Part shown: in pieces, positions 26,113 to 35,607 of the stretch | How positions within the stretch are numbered: position 1 is the first letter of the stretch | Layout: the number at the start of each line of letters is the position of its first letter | Origin: an uncultured Oscillospiraceae bacterium | GTDB taxonomy: Bacteria; Bacillota; Clostridia; Oscillospirales; Ruminococcaceae | DNA length: 64,000 nucleotides | Assembly: GCA_934481385.1 (NCBI GenBank) | Contig: CAKSPD010000001.1 | Coordinates: 358,538 to 422,537, forward strand | Direction: 5' to 3' | Made by a program: the position numbers and the translations under genes | The notes under the pieces: generated by a model | What the model was told of the DNA's origin: nothing | Database searches by the model: none | Seen by the model: the letters and a program-made list of their open reading frames with translations, nothing else

Positions 26113-27113
26113 ATTTTTACCTCATATTCCGGAATTTTTTCATCTCCGACAATTTTTATATCTATGCCCTGATTCTTAAAATATTGAATATTGCTTTTTT
26201 TCTGTCCGACAGCTTTGCTGATACACTTCGGATTAACAGCAATAATATAATTCCCTTTAAGCTTTTCAAGCTTTTTATAAATAATATTTTTATATATTTC
26301 AGCCTCGCAGAGTTCACGGAATGCAGGGTGATAAAATCCACCAATCATATCCTTTTCAACAAATTCACTTGCATGAAGTCCGCATTTTATTACTTTTATA
26401 CCGTTCTGTTCAAATTCTCTCATCATTGTTGCAGAAATCTCAACAACGTCCTGAAAATCAGATTTTTCATCTTTATCGCAAAACAGCTTATATTCTCCTG
26501 ATTCATAAAGTTCAGCAAGCTTAGTCCCCCTGAGAATTACAACGGGATAAATTCTTACTGTATCAGGGTGAATTTCAATGATTTTATTCATTGTATAATA
26601 TTCATCATCAACAGTGCTTTTATAAAGACCTATCATCATCTGCAAGCCGAGTTCAAATCCATACTGACGTATCATTCTGCCTGCATTGAACACATCTTCC
26701 GATGAATGACCTCTTTCATTTGCTGAAAGAACCTTGTCACTCATCGACTGTGCCCCGAGTTCAATTGATGTTACGTTATATTTTTTCAGAATATCAAGGA
26801 TTTCAGCATCAATATAATCAGGACGTGTTGAAATGCGTATGCCTTTAAAACCGTTTTCACCGATAAAATCCTGAACGCTTTCAAGAAGTTCAAGCATATA
26901 TTTACGGGGAATTGCAGTAAAACTTCCTCCGAAAAAAGCTATTTCTGAATCTGATTTATCAGAAATCTGATTATATGCCTGTTCACATATCTTTCTGACT
27001 TCATCGCCTGCGGGAGCTTTCTGTGTACCGCTTATTGTATGCTGATTGCAGAAACTGCACATATGCGGACAGCCAATATGCGGAATAAAAACCGAAATGT
27101 TATTATGTTTCAT
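26103..27113 (-). CDS. Radical SAM protein (Elp3-like) between rnc and smc
   Basis: A 336-residue radical SAM enzyme. The [4Fe-4S] cluster motif is CPHMCSFC (Cys15, Cys19, Cys22), followed by an AFFGGSFTAIP block typical of Elp3-like proteins, and STRPDYID. The acetyltransferase domain of true Elp3 is absent. Clostridia commonly carry such a gene between rnc and smc, and its substrate is unknown. It overlaps rnc by 11 bases and smc by 10, so the genes are tightly co-translated. Confidence 0.88.
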   Translation of the reverse strand: MKHNNISVFIPHIGCPHMCSFCNQHTISGTQKAPAGDEVRKICEQAYNQISDKSDSEIAFFGGSFTAIPRKYMLELLESVQDFIGENGFKGIRISTRPDYIDAEILDILKKYNVTSIELGAQSMSDKVLSANERGHSSEDVFNAGRMIRQYGFELGLQMMIGLYKSTVDDEYYTMNKIIEIHPDTVRIYPVVILRGTKLAELYESGEYKLFCDKDEKSDFQDVVEISATMMREFEQNGIKVIKCGLHASEFVEKDMIGGFYHPAFRELCEAEIYKNIIYKKLEKLKGNYIIAVNPKCISKAVGQKKSNIQYFKNQGIDIKIVGDEKIPEYEVKICT

Positions 27114-27792
27114 ATCCCATAAGCTCCAGAGCCTGTTTAGCAGCCATCTGTTCGGCTTCCTTTTTGCTTTTTCCTATTCCCTCACCGATTACATTTGAAT
27201 TTAAATGAACCTCAACGACAAAACGCTTATCGTGGTCAGGGCCTTCTTCACCTGCAAGAACATATTCAGCTTTTTCTTCCGGATTTTTCTGAACGATTTC
27301 CTGAAGAATTGTTTTGAAATCGCTGAATACAGGCTTTTTAAGTCTTTGAATATCCTCCGGAATAAAACGCAGTATATGCTTTGAGGCAGCCTCAAGACCT
27401 CCGTCAAGGAATATTGCAGCTATAACAGCCTCAAAAGCATCAGCAAGTATTGATGTTCTTTCTCGTCCGCCTGTATTTTCCTCACCTTTTCCGAGAAGAA
27501 TAAATTTTCCCAAATCTATCTGTTTTGCGAAAAGATAGAGGGATTTTTCGCATACAAGCGATGCTCTGAGCTTTGTGAGTTCACCTTCTGCGATATGTGT
27601 AAGATGTTCAAAGAGATACTGCGATACTACTATTGAAAGAACGCTGTCCCCGAGAAATTCAAGGCGTTCGTTGCTGACTCTTGATTTCTTTTTTTCATTT
27701 GCATATGAAGAATGTGAAAGAGCCTGAATAAGCAGACTTCTGTCTTTGAATTTATAATTTAAAATTTCCTCAAATTTTTCAATATCTTCCAT
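27103..27792 (-). CDS. rnc: Ribonuclease III
   Basis: A 229-residue double-strand-specific endoribonuclease that processes rRNA precursors. The catalytic signature NERLEFLGDSVL is at 41-52, and further acidic residues are in DAFEAVIAAIFLD. A double-stranded RNA-binding domain occupies about 157-226 and ends KKEAEQMAAKQALELM. It starts 6 bases after the plsX stop. Confidence 0.98.
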   Translation of the reverse strand: MEDIEKFEEILNYKFKDRSLLIQALSHSSYANEKKKSRVSNERLEFLGDSVLSIVVSQYLFEHLTHIAEGELTKLRASLVCEKSLYLFAKQIDLGKFILLGKGEENTGGRERTSILADAFEAVIAAIFLDGGLEAASKHILRFIPEDIQRLKKPVFSDFKTILQEIVQKNPEEKAEYVLAGEEGPDHDKRFVVEVHLNSNVIGEGIGKSKKEAEQMAAKQALELMGYET

Positions 27793-27798
27793 TTTTGA

Positions 27799-28794
27799 TT
27801 ACTCCTTAATATCAGCGGATATGTAATCCGTAATTTTTCCGACAACATCTCCGTCAACGCATTTTTTAGCCTGACGTATGGCATTGAAAAATGCATTTGC
27901 ATCAGAACTTCCATGAGCCTTTATAACAGGCTTTGAAACTCCGAGGAGAACTGCTCCGCCAATTTCCTTATAATCCATCTGCTTTCTGAAAAGCTTTATT
28001 CTTTTAAGTATTAAAAGACCTGAAAGAACTCCGATAAATCCCGAAAAAACTTCCTTGACCTTGTTTGCAAAAAATCTTCCCATACCCTCATAAAGTTTCA
28101 GAAGCATATTTCCTGTGTATCCGTCTGCAACAACAACATCAACATCACCATTCGGAATATCTCTTGCTTCAATATTTCCGACAAAGTTTATCGGTGAATT
28201 TTTCAGAAGCTTATATGTTTCAAGTTCAAGTTCTCTGCCCTTTGTTTCCTCTGCACCGATATTTGCAAGTGCAACTTTCGGATTTTTAATTCCCATAACA
28301 TTTGACATATAGGCACTTCCCATTGCACCGAACTGCGAAAGCATTTCGGGACGGCATTCAGTATTTGCACCTGCATCAAGAAGCATAAAATATCCCTTTG
28401 CAGACGGCATAACAGGGGCAAGTGCAACACGTTTTACGCCTTTTATTCTTTTCGCTATCATAGTAGCACCGACAACCAAAGCTCCTGTGCTTCCTGCTGA
28501 AAGAAAGGCATCGCCTTTTCCGTCACGGAGCTGTTGAAGTCCTACTGCAAGTGAAGTATTTTTCCCTGTTTTCATTATTTTAGAGGGTTCTTCATGAATA
28601 TCAAAAACTTCCTCTGTATGAACTATTTCAGTTTTTTCAAGGCTGATATTGTTTTCCTCTGCACACTTTTTTATTATATTCTGATTTCCGGTAAGTATGA
28701 TTTCAACACCAAGCTCCTTTACTGCTCTTTCACAGCCTTTAAGAACTTCAAGCGGAGCATGGTCGCCTCCGAAAGCATCAACTATTATTTTCAT
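27799..28794 (-). CDS. plsX: Phosphate acyltransferase PlsX
   Basis: A ~331-residue enzyme that makes acyl-phosphate from acyl-ACP for phospholipid synthesis. The N-terminus IIVDAFGGDHAP and the SAGSTGALVVGATM and LLDAGANTECRP blocks are diagnostic. I place the start at the ATG 28794, preceded by GAGAGG; the longer frame to 28821 lies within trmFO. It overlaps trmFO by 17 bases. The acyl carrier protein gene that usually sits between plsX and rnc in Firmicutes is absent. Confidence 0.96.
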   Translation of the reverse strand: MKIIVDAFGGDHAPLEVLKGCERAVKELGVEIILTGNQNIIKKCAEENNISLEKTEIVHTEEVFDIHEEPSKIMKTGKNTSLAVGLQQLRDGKGDAFLSAGSTGALVVGATMIAKRIKGVKRVALAPVMPSAKGYFMLLDAGANTECRPEMLSQFGAMGSAYMSNVMGIKNPKVALANIGAEETKGRELELETYKLLKNSPINFVGNIEARDIPNGDVDVVVADGYTGNMLLKLYEGMGRFFANKVKEVFSGFIGVLSGLLILKRIKLFRKQMDYKEIGGAVLLGVSKPVIKAHGSSDANAFFNAIRQAKKCVDGDVVGKITDYISADIKE

Positions 28795-30109
28795 TATTAA
28801 ACCTCTCAAGACATTCATCAAAAGCTTTTAAAGCTCTCTCAGCGTATGCACCGTATTTAAGTTTTTTATCCTTAATTCTCACATTAAGGTCAGGGAGTAT
28901 TCCCATATTACAACCCATAGGCTGAAAATCCGTTACAAATTCATCACTTATATATGAAGTCAATGCACCTGTCATTGTTTCACGGGGAAGAACAAGAGGA
29001 TTTTTTCCTGCAATACGGCAGTACATATTTATTCCTGCTATAATTCCACTCATTGCAGATTCAATATATCCCTCAACACCTGTCATCTGACCTGCAAAGA
29101 ACAATCCTTCACGATTTTTCATTTCAAATGTAGGTTTAAGAAGTTTCGGACTGTCAATAAAAAAGTTTCTGTGCATTACACCGAATCTCACAAATTCAGC
29201 GTTTTCAAGTCCCGGAATCATAGAAAATACACGTTTCTGCTCTCCGAACTTCAGATTTGTCTGAAATCCGACAAGATTATACATAGTTCCCTCACGGTTT
29301 TCTTTTCTGAGCTGAACAACAGCATACGGACGTTTTCCTGTTCTTTTGTCAGTAAGTCCGACAGGTTTCAAAGGGCCGAAACGCATTGTATCCTCACCAC
29401 GTTTTGCAAGCACTTCAACAGGCATACAACCTTCATAAACCTTGAATGATTCCTTGTCAAAATCCTTTAATTCAGCAGATTCAGCATTGATGAGTTCAGT
29501 ATAAAAGCGTGTATATTCTTCCTTGTTCATAGGACAGTTTATATAATCAGCATCTCCCCTGTCATATCTTGATGCAAAGAATACAATATCTTTATTAAGG
29601 CTGTCAGATGTAACTATCGGTGCTGCCGCATCAAAAAAGCTGAAACGGTTTCCGCATATTTTTTCTATATCTGGTGCAAGGGAATCTGAAGTAAGAGGGC
29701 CTGTTGCAATAATAACATTTCCCTGCGGAATTTCTGAAACTTCATCAGATATGATATTTATATTTTCGTGAGATTTTATTCTTTCTGTAACAAGCAGTGA
29801 AAATTTTTCCCTGTCAACAGCCAAAGCTCCTCCTGCCTCAACAGATGTTTCTTCCGCACAGGGAACTATAAGAGAACCAAGTCTACGCATTTCCTCTTTA
29901 AGAAGTCCCGCTGCTGATTCTATTCTTGAAGCTTTCAGTGAATTTGAGCATACAAGCTCTGCAAATCCTCTGAATTTATGTGCCGGAGTATATTTCTTTG
30001 GTTTCATTTCAAAGAGATTTACTTTTATACCTCTCTGAGCAAGTTGCCATGATGCCTCACAGCCTGCAAGACCTCCGCCTATAACTGTTACTGTATTGTT
30101 TTCTGCCAT
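28778..30109 (-). CDS. trmFO: Folate-dependent tRNA m5U54 methyltransferase TrmFO
   Basis: A 443-residue FAD- and folate-dependent enzyme that methylates U54 in the T-loop of tRNAs. The FAD-binding motif is GGGLAGCE (11-18). The catalytic cysteine region (ELVCSNSLKA) and late block QMTGVEGYIESAMSG are typical. It starts 1 base after the topA stop; the pair topA-trmFO is conserved in Firmicutes. Confidence 0.97.
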   Translation of the reverse strand: MAENNTVTVIGGGLAGCEASWQLAQRGIKVNLFEMKPKKYTPAHKFRGFAELVCSNSLKASRIESAAGLLKEEMRRLGSLIVPCAEETSVEAGGALAVDREKFSLLVTERIKSHENINIISDEVSEIPQGNVIIATGPLTSDSLAPDIEKICGNRFSFFDAAAPIVTSDSLNKDIVFFASRYDRGDADYINCPMNKEEYTRFYTELINAESAELKDFDKESFKVYEGCMPVEVLAKRGEDTMRFGPLKPVGLTDKRTGKRPYAVVQLRKENREGTMYNLVGFQTNLKFGEQKRVFSMIPGLENAEFVRFGVMHRNFFIDSPKLLKPTFEMKNREGLFFAGQMTGVEGYIESAMSGIIAGINMYCRIAGKNPLVLPRETMTGALTSYISDEFVTDFQPMGCNMGILPDLNVRIKDKKLKYGAYAERALKAFDECLERFNNENNS

Positions 30110-30110
30110 A

Positions 30111-32186
30111 TTATGTTATATCCCTTTCATATCCGCAACCGGGTTTTTCGCAGACAAGTTTTCCGTTTTTCTTTCCTTTTCGGAAAAGTGTATTGTTGCA
30201 CTGCGGGCATTTTTCTTCAACAGGTTCATTCCATGTCATGAAATTGCAGTCCGGAAATCCCTCACAGCCGTAAAAACTTCTGCCTTTCTTTGATTTCTTC
30301 ACAAGAATTTTTTTACCGCAAAGAGGACATATTCCCTTTGTTTCCTGAATGATTTTCTTTGTATTCTTACATTCCGGAAATCCTGAGCATGCTATAAACT
30401 TTCCATAAGGGCCGTATTTTATAACCATTTTTTTACCGCAGAGGTCGCATACCTCATCAGTTTCCTCATCAGGAACTTTTACACGCTTTCCCTCCATAGC
30501 TTCCTCAGCCTTTTTGAGAGTTTCCGCAAAATCAGCATAAAATTCATCAAGAGTTTTTACCCAGTCCTTTTCGCCATGTTCTATGCAGTCAAGATTACTT
30601 TCCATCTGGGCAGTAAATTTATAGTCAACAATATTTTTAAAATGCTCTTTCATAAGTTCAGTAGTAACTTCACCGAGATTTGTAGGTCTGAGTTGTTTTC
30701 CCTCATGTTCAACATACATTCTTGAAATTATTGTTGTAATAGTAGGAGCATATGTGCTTGGTCTGCCTATGCCGTTTTCTTCAAGAGCCTTTATAAGTGT
30801 GGCTTCTGAATATCTTGCAGGCGGTTGTGTAAAATGCTGATTTCCTGAAAGTGATTTCAGTTCAGGCTTATCACCGACTGAAAGCGGAGGGAGTTCCTTT
30901 TTACCCTCATCATCACTTTCTGAAGATTCTGTATAAAGAACGGTGAAACCGTCAAATTTCACTGAATATCCTGATGCTCTGAAAAGGCAGTCACGAGCCT
31001 CAATATCTACTGAAACAGTATCCAGCAATGCATTTTCCATCTGGCTTGCAATAAATCTTTCCCATATAAGTTTATAAAGCTTATACTGTTCATCAGTAAG
31101 GCTTGGTTTTACATTTGAAGGTGTAAGGTCAATAATAGAAGGTCTTATAGCCTCATGAGCGTCCTGAGCATTTTTCTTTGATTTATAAACCTTAGGAGTA
31201 TTGGGGAGATAGCTTTTTCCGTATGTTGAAAGAATGTAATCTCTCGCAGAATTCTGAGCTTCTTCAGATATTCTAAGACTGTCTGTTCTCATATATGTTA
31301 TAAGACCGACTGCACCCATACCTTTAATATCAACACCCTCATAAAGTTCCTGAGCAATTTTCATAGTACGCTTTGAAGCAAATCCAAGACGTCTTGATGC
31401 GTCCTGCTGTAATGTTGATGTTATAAAAGGAGGAGAAGGCTGTTTTTTAACAACTTTTTTTCTTACAGCCTTAACAGTATATTCTGCACCTTTAAGGCGT
31501 TCAAGAATATCATGTGCAAACTTTCCGTCAGGCATATCAATTTTCTTGCCTTCAAAGGATAAGAGAGATGCCTTGAAAGATTTTCCGCCTGATGAAAAAA
31601 CTGCATCAACTGACCAGTATTCCTTTGGCTTAAACTTTCTTATTTCGTTTTCACGCTCAACAACAATTCTGACTGCAACAGACTGAACACGTCCTGCTGA
31701 AAGACCTCTTTTTACCTTTTTCCAGAGAAAAGGACTTAATTTATATCCTACAAGACGGTCAAGAATACGTCTTGCCTGCTGTGCATTAACAAGGTCAATA
31801 TTAATCTTATGCGGATTGCTCATACCGTTCTGGATACCGGTTTTTGTTATTTCATTAAATTCCACACGATTATTGTCATTCATATCAAGTTTGAGAATAT
31901 GTGCGATATGCCATGAAATAGCCTCGCCCTCTCTGTCAGGGTCAGTTGCAAGGTAAACTTTATCGCATTTTTTAGCATGCTTTTTAAGTTCCTTTATAAC
32001 ATCTCCCTTGCCTTTCATATCAATATACTGTGGCTGAAAGTTATTTTCAACATCAACGCCAAGCTTTGATTTCGGGAGGTCACGCACATGCCCCATTGAT
32101 GCTATTACCTCGTATCCGTTCCCGAGATATTTCTGTATTGTCTTTGCCTTTGCAGGCGATTCCACTATAACTAAATTATTGGACAT
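30111..32186 (-). CDS. topA: DNA topoisomerase I
   Basis: A ~691-residue type IA topoisomerase that relaxes negative supercoils. The Toprim domain holds ESPAKAKT and the acidic DPDREGE. The active-site tyrosine is Tyr298 in GLITYMRTDS. Three C-terminal Cys4 zinc ribbons (CDLC..., CPLC..., CPQC...) bind single-stranded DNA. The ATG at 32186 has AGGAG 8 bases upstream; the GTG at 32195 is less likely. A 63-base gap separates it from dprA, without a terminator. Confidence 0.98.
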   Translation of the reverse strand: MSNNLVIVESPAKAKTIQKYLGNGYEVIASMGHVRDLPKSKLGVDVENNFQPQYIDMKGKGDVIKELKKHAKKCDKVYLATDPDREGEAISWHIAHILKLDMNDNNRVEFNEITKTGIQNGMSNPHKINIDLVNAQQARRILDRLVGYKLSPFLWKKVKRGLSAGRVQSVAVRIVVERENEIRKFKPKEYWSVDAVFSSGGKSFKASLLSFEGKKIDMPDGKFAHDILERLKGAEYTVKAVRKKVVKKQPSPPFITSTLQQDASRRLGFASKRTMKIAQELYEGVDIKGMGAVGLITYMRTDSLRISEEAQNSARDYILSTYGKSYLPNTPKVYKSKKNAQDAHEAIRPSIIDLTPSNVKPSLTDEQYKLYKLIWERFIASQMENALLDTVSVDIEARDCLFRASGYSVKFDGFTVLYTESSESDDEGKKELPPLSVGDKPELKSLSGNQHFTQPPARYSEATLIKALEENGIGRPSTYAPTITTIISRMYVEHEGKQLRPTNLGEVTTELMKEHFKNIVDYKFTAQMESNLDCIEHGEKDWVKTLDEFYADFAETLKKAEEAMEGKRVKVPDEETDEVCDLCGKKMVIKYGPYGKFIACSGFPECKNTKKIIQETKGICPLCGKKILVKKSKKGRSFYGCEGFPDCNFMTWNEPVEEKCPQCNNTLFRKGKKNGKLVCEKPGCGYERDIT

Positions 32187-32249
32187 TTTATTCACTCCTG
32201 CTGAATATAAAAATTTTCATGAAAACACTGACCATAAATTTTTCTGAAT

Positions 32250-33410
32250 TTATTTCAATCCGTATATTTTTCCCGGAAAAGACTGTATAACATCATCAAA
32301 TTCCAGATTTGTTATTTCAGCGACAAGCTCTGAAACATCATAGCCGAGTCTGTCGGAAATCACATCAATATGAGTTTTACCCTGCATAAGTATTCTTATT
32401 ATCTCTTTCTGTATATCCGAAAATTCAGAGAGGTCATCTGTTTTTTCAGAATCATCAGAATTTTCAGAATTTTCGGGAACTTCCTGAATGATTTCAGGTT
32501 CATCAATTTCAGGAATTTCTTTCTCAATATCATTTTCAAAGGGATTAAAATAACCTGCTATATCTTCATAACCGTAAACAGCAACAGCACCGTCACGAAG
32601 AAAACGTATATTTCCTGCATATCGTCTGTCATAAATATCTGCCGGAGGAACACAGAAAACTTCCCTGTTCTGTTCAACAGCAAGTTCAGCAGTAATAAGT
32701 GAACCGCTTTTTTCTCCTGCCTCAACAATAACAACTCCCCTGCTCACACCTGAAAGTATACGGTTTCTTTTCGGGAAATTCTGCTGAAGCGGTGGTGTTC
32801 CGAGAGGATATTCGCTTATAAAGACTCCTCCGTTTTTAAGAACAGAATCACGATATATAAAATTCTCCTTAGGATAGTCAATATCAAGACCGCAACCCAT
32901 AACACATACAGTAGGACAGCCGGCTCTTATTGCTCCAAGATGAGAATGTATATCCGTACCTCTTGCAAAACCGCTTACTATAACAAATCCGTTCTGTGCA
33001 AGTTCCGATGAAATGCGTTCCGCAATCATAAGGCTCTGATTTGAAGAACGTCTTGCACCAACAATTGTTATTGCAGGCATACGGTTAAGACATTCTATAT
33101 CACCCTTATAAAAAAGAACGGCAGGAGGATTGTATATATTTCTGAGATAGTCGGGATATTCGGGGCTTGAAAAACCTGTTACGGAAAATCCTCTTGAATT
33201 ATATACATCAATAAGCTTTAAGCAGTTTTCAAGTGATATGCTTTTTATATTTGAAAGTTCTTTCTGATTAAGTTTCAGACCATGATTATTTCTGCAAAGC
33301 TCCCAGTAAGCCGTATCAGGTTCGCCAAAACATTTCATAGCTGTCCAGAGGCGTTCATTGCCTGTTCCGAAAATTTCAGTGAGCCATAACCAGTATGCAA
33401 CCTTATCCAT
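32250..33410 (-). CDS. dprA: DNA-processing protein DprA (Smf)
   Basis: A 386-residue protein that loads RecA on incoming single-stranded DNA during transformation. The Rossmann core has IVGARRSSNQ (117-124), VSGFARGTDIHSHLGA and PKRNRILSGVS. A linker very rich in Glu, Ser and Asn (about 295-325) precedes a C-terminal winged-helix domain. It overlaps the upstream methyltransferase gene by 8 bases. It hints at natural competence, but no other com gene is here. Confidence 0.95.
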   Translation of the reverse strand: MDKVAYWLWLTEIFGTGNERLWTAMKCFGEPDTAYWELCRNNHGLKLNQKELSNIKSISLENCLKLIDVYNSRGFSVTGFSSPEYPDYLRNIYNPPAVLFYKGDIECLNRMPAITIVGARRSSNQSLMIAERISSELAQNGFVIVSGFARGTDIHSHLGAIRAGCPTVCVMGCGLDIDYPKENFIYRDSVLKNGGVFISEYPLGTPPLQQNFPKRNRILSGVSRGVVIVEAGEKSGSLITAELAVEQNREVFCVPPADIYDRRYAGNIRFLRDGAVAVYGYEDIAGYFNPFENDIEKEIPEIDEPEIIQEVPENSENSDDSEKTDDLSEFSDIQKEIIRILMQGKTHIDVISDRLGYDVSELVAEITNLEFDDVIQSFPGKIYGLK

Positions 33411-34188
33411 TACGTTTCATCTCCCACATAAGAATACCGCATGCCATTCCGGCATTAAGGGAATTTATTGTTCCATGCATAGGGATAGTTATTCTTTCAG
33501 TACATCTTTCTGAAACTTCTTTCGGAAGACCGTTTCCTTCGTTCCCGATAAAAACTGCACAACCGCCTTCAAGACTTATACTATTTATATTAACAGCATC
33601 GCTGTCTATTACTGAAGCAAAGGATTTTATATTTTTTTCTGAAAGTCCGGAAAAAATTATATTCTCATCAGGTTCATTATAAATCTTCATTCTGAATACC
33701 GAACCCATTGTAGAACGTATAACCTTAGGATTATAAAGGTCACAGCATTCGCAGGTAATTATTCCGTCTATTCCGAGGGCATCAGCAGTACGGATAATCA
33801 TTCCCATATTTCCGGGGTCCTGAACTTTGTGAAGAACTATGTATTTTCCGTCCGGCTTAAGATTAAGTTTCTTTTCAGGAGGTATACTGCAAACTGCAAA
33901 TACACCCTGTGTTTTTTCAGTCTGAGCGATTTTATTCCCAAGTTCATTTGAAATTACAATAAATCTTGTGTTATTCAAATCAGCCTGTGAAAATTCGGAT
34001 TCATATTTTTCAAAAGCCTGTTTGGTAAGAATAATATATTTAAGACCGCTGTTTTCATTTACAGCATCTTTAACTATTCTGAGTCCCTCAAGCACGAACA
34101 TATTATACTGTGAGCGTTCTTTTTTTGATTCCGAAAGCTTTCTGTAAAGTTTAACCGCAGGGTTATCCTTTGAGGTTATTATTTCCAT
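33403..34188 (-). CDS. TrmH/SpoU family RNA 2'-O-methyltransferase
   Basis: A 261-residue RNA methyltransferase with the SPOUT knot. An N-terminal L30e-like substrate domain (KDNPAVKLYRKL, FVLEG) is followed by the three SpoU motifs: VQDPGNMGMIIRTADA, FIGNEGNGLP and IPMHGTINSLNAG. The likely target is a 23S rRNA or tRNA ribose; the exact site is not known. It is often found downstream of rplT in Firmicutes, as here. The rplT terminator lies in the 75-base gap. Confidence 0.93.
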   Translation of the reverse strand: MEIITSKDNPAVKLYRKLSESKKERSQYNMFVLEGLRIVKDAVNENSGLKYIILTKQAFEKYESEFSQADLNNTRFIVISNELGNKIAQTEKTQGVFAVCSIPPEKKLNLKPDGKYIVLHKVQDPGNMGMIIRTADALGIDGIITCECCDLYNPKVIRSTMGSVFRMKIYNEPDENIIFSGLSEKNIKSFASVIDSDAVNINSISLEGGCAVFIGNEGNGLPKEVSERCTERITIPMHGTINSLNAGMACGILMWEMKRNG

Positions 34189-34204
34189 TATCTGTATGTC
34201 CCCT

Positions 34205-34247
34205 TTTTATAAACAAAACACGCTCTTTTTAATTAAGGAGCGTGTTT
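34205..34247 (-). terminator. Terminator after rplT
   Basis: A 10-bp stem, AAACACGCTC (34216-34225) with GAGCGTGTTT (34238-34247), and a T-rich flank read on the - strand. It lies just after rplT and before the TrmH gene. Confidence 0.75.
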
Positions 34248-34263
34248 ATAATCAAAAAAACGA

Positions 34264-34617
34264 TTAAAGAGAAGCCTTAGCCTTTTCAGCAATTGCACTA
34301 AAGCCGGCAGCATCGTTTATAGCTATTTCAGAAAGCATCTTTCTGTTAAGTGTAATTCCAGCCTTCTTGCAGCCATTCATGAATGTTGAATAGTTCATGC
34401 CATTAAGCTGAGCAGCAGCAGAAATTCTTGTAATCCAGATTCTTCTGAAATTTCTCTTTCTCTGCTTTCTTCCGACATAAGCATAGTTGCCTGATTTCAT
34501 TACGGCCTGTTTAGCCATTTTAAAGTGCTTGCTCTTAGCACCAAAGTAACCCTTTGCGAGTTTAAGTGTCTTATTTCTTCTCTTGCGAGTCATCATTGCA
34601 CCCTTAACACGAGCCAT
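34264..34617 (-). CDS. rplT: 50S ribosomal protein L20
   Basis: A 117-residue 23S rRNA-binding protein that starts 50S assembly. It begins [18 protein letters not shown] and carries the usual [16 protein letters not shown] block. In Firmicutes L20 also represses its own operon by binding the infC leader. It is the last gene of infC-rpmI-rplT. Confidence 0.99.
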   Translation of the reverse strand: MARVKGAMMTRKRRNKTLKLAKGYFGAKSKHFKMAKQAVMKSGNYAYVGRKQRKRNFRRIWITRISAAAQLNGMNYSTFMNGCKKAGITLNRKMLSEIAINDAAGFSAIAEKAKASL

Positions 34618-34652
34618 AGTTCTTTTACCTCCAAAAAAATTATTTTAAGCGA

Positions 34653-34856
34653 TTACATATAAGGAACGAGTTTCTTGATTGCCGGAGCATTTGCAGTTCC
34701 GCAAAGACCGGAATTTCTTGCAATTCTCTTACGCTTAGTATCCTTCTGAGTAAGTCTGTGTCTCTTGTTTGTGTGCTGATACTTAACCTTGCCACTGCCT
34801 GTAATCTTAAAACGCTTCTTAGCACCTGAATGTGTTTTTACTTTAACCTTTGCCAT
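34653..34856 (-). CDS. rpmI: 50S ribosomal protein L35
   Basis: A 67-residue basic ribosomal protein with the usual [16 protein letters not shown] start and [12 protein letters not shown] middle. AAGGAGG precedes the ATG. It lies between infC and rplT as in nearly all Firmicutes. Confidence 0.99.
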   Translation of the reverse strand: MAKVKVKTHSGAKKRFKITGSGKVKYQHTNKRHRLTQKDTKRKRIARNSGLCGTANAPAIKKLVPYM

Positions 34857-34871
34857 TTTAGTATATCCTCC

Positions 34872-35390
34872 TTATTTTGATGATTTAGGAGAGACGAACA
34901 TTACAAGGCTTCGTCCTTCCATTTTGGCGGGCTTTTCAACAATACCCACAGATGAAACTGCTTCCTTGAATCGCTCAAGCAATTCCTCTCCCAGCTGTGG
35001 GTGAGCAATAGCACGCTTGCGGAATCTTATTGAAACCTTGAGTTTATCACCTGATTTAAGGAATTTTTCCGCCTGATTGACTTTAGTTTCAAAGTCATGA
35101 GTATCTATTGTGGAAAACATTCTTATTTCTTTAATTGAAACGACCTTCTGATTTTTTTTAGCTTCTTTTTCACGTTTGGTCTGTTCAAAGCAGAATTTGC
35201 CGTAATCCATAATACGGCATACAGGCGGTGTAGCCTGCGGAGCGATTTTTACTAAATCAAGATTCTTTTCAAATGCGATTTTCTGAGCATCTCTGGCGGA
35301 CATAACGCCGAGTTTTTTACCATCAGCGTCGATTACGAGAATTTCTTTATCTCTTATTTCTTCGTTGATTTGCAGTTCCTGTTTGCTAAT
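34872..35390 (-). CDS. infC: Translation initiation factor IF-3 with AUU start
   Basis: A ~172-residue IF-3 with the N-domain (LQINEEIRDKEI, APQATPPVCRIMDYGKF) and C-domain (IDTHDFETKVNQAEKFL). IF-3 checks start codons and keeps 30S subunits free. No ATG, GTG or well-placed TTG gives a normal N-terminus. An ATT at 35388-35390 lies 9 bases after GGAGGTG and just before SKQELQINEE. AUU is the classical infC start used for self-control, because IF-3 rejects it. The longer frame to 35456 would begin with a hydrophobic stretch foreign to IF-3 and covers the leader terminator. Confidence 0.93.
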   Translation of the reverse strand: MSKQELQINEEIRDKEILVIDADGKKLGVMSARDAQKIAFEKNLDLVKIAPQATPPVCRIMDYGKFCFEQTKREKEAKKNQKVVSIKEIRMFSTIDTHDFETKVNQAEKFLKSGDKLKVSIRFRKRAIAHPQLGEELLERFKEAVSSVGIVEKPAKMEGRSLVMFVSPKSSK

Positions 35391-35417
35391 GTTCAAGCAC
35401 CTCCAAAAAAAATATAG

Positions 35418-35459
35418 AAAACAAAAATGAGTGCAGAATAATAAAAAATCCCGCACTCA
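35418..35459 (-). terminator. Terminator hairpin in the infC leader (candidate L20/IF-3 attenuator)
   Basis: On the - strand a stem TGAGTGC with GCACTCA (35459-35453 and 35434-35428), extended by a G-U and a G-C pair, is followed by TTTTTGTTTT. It sits between the promoter and the infC ribosome site. In Bacillus subtilis this operon is attenuated by L20 binding its leader; the layout here is the same. An upstream TCCCG could pair with CGGGA of the terminator arm, forming an antiterminator. Confidence 0.7.
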
Positions 35460-35555
35460 GAGAACGCATAACAATCTGAAACACTTATTGACCGGCACAG
35501 ACGAAACAAAAAAATGTGACGGTGAGAACGGGAATTCTGCTTTGTTTACCGAATT

Positions 35556-35584
35556 ATTATACAACATAAAAATCAATTTGTCAA
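35556..35584 (-). promoter_or_regulatory. Consensus promoter of infC-rpmI-rplT
   Basis: On the - strand: TTGACA (35584-35579), 17-base spacer, TATAAT (35561-35556). The predicted leader is about 160 bases long. Confidence 0.93.
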
Positions 35585-35607
35585 GGGGCTGACGTTATAT
35601 TTTTTAT

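Noticed and set aside
35391..35456. N-terminal extension of IF-3 to 35456
   Set aside because: It encodes a hydrophobic, non-IF-3 sequence and covers the leader terminator; the AUU at 35390 has the ribosome site.
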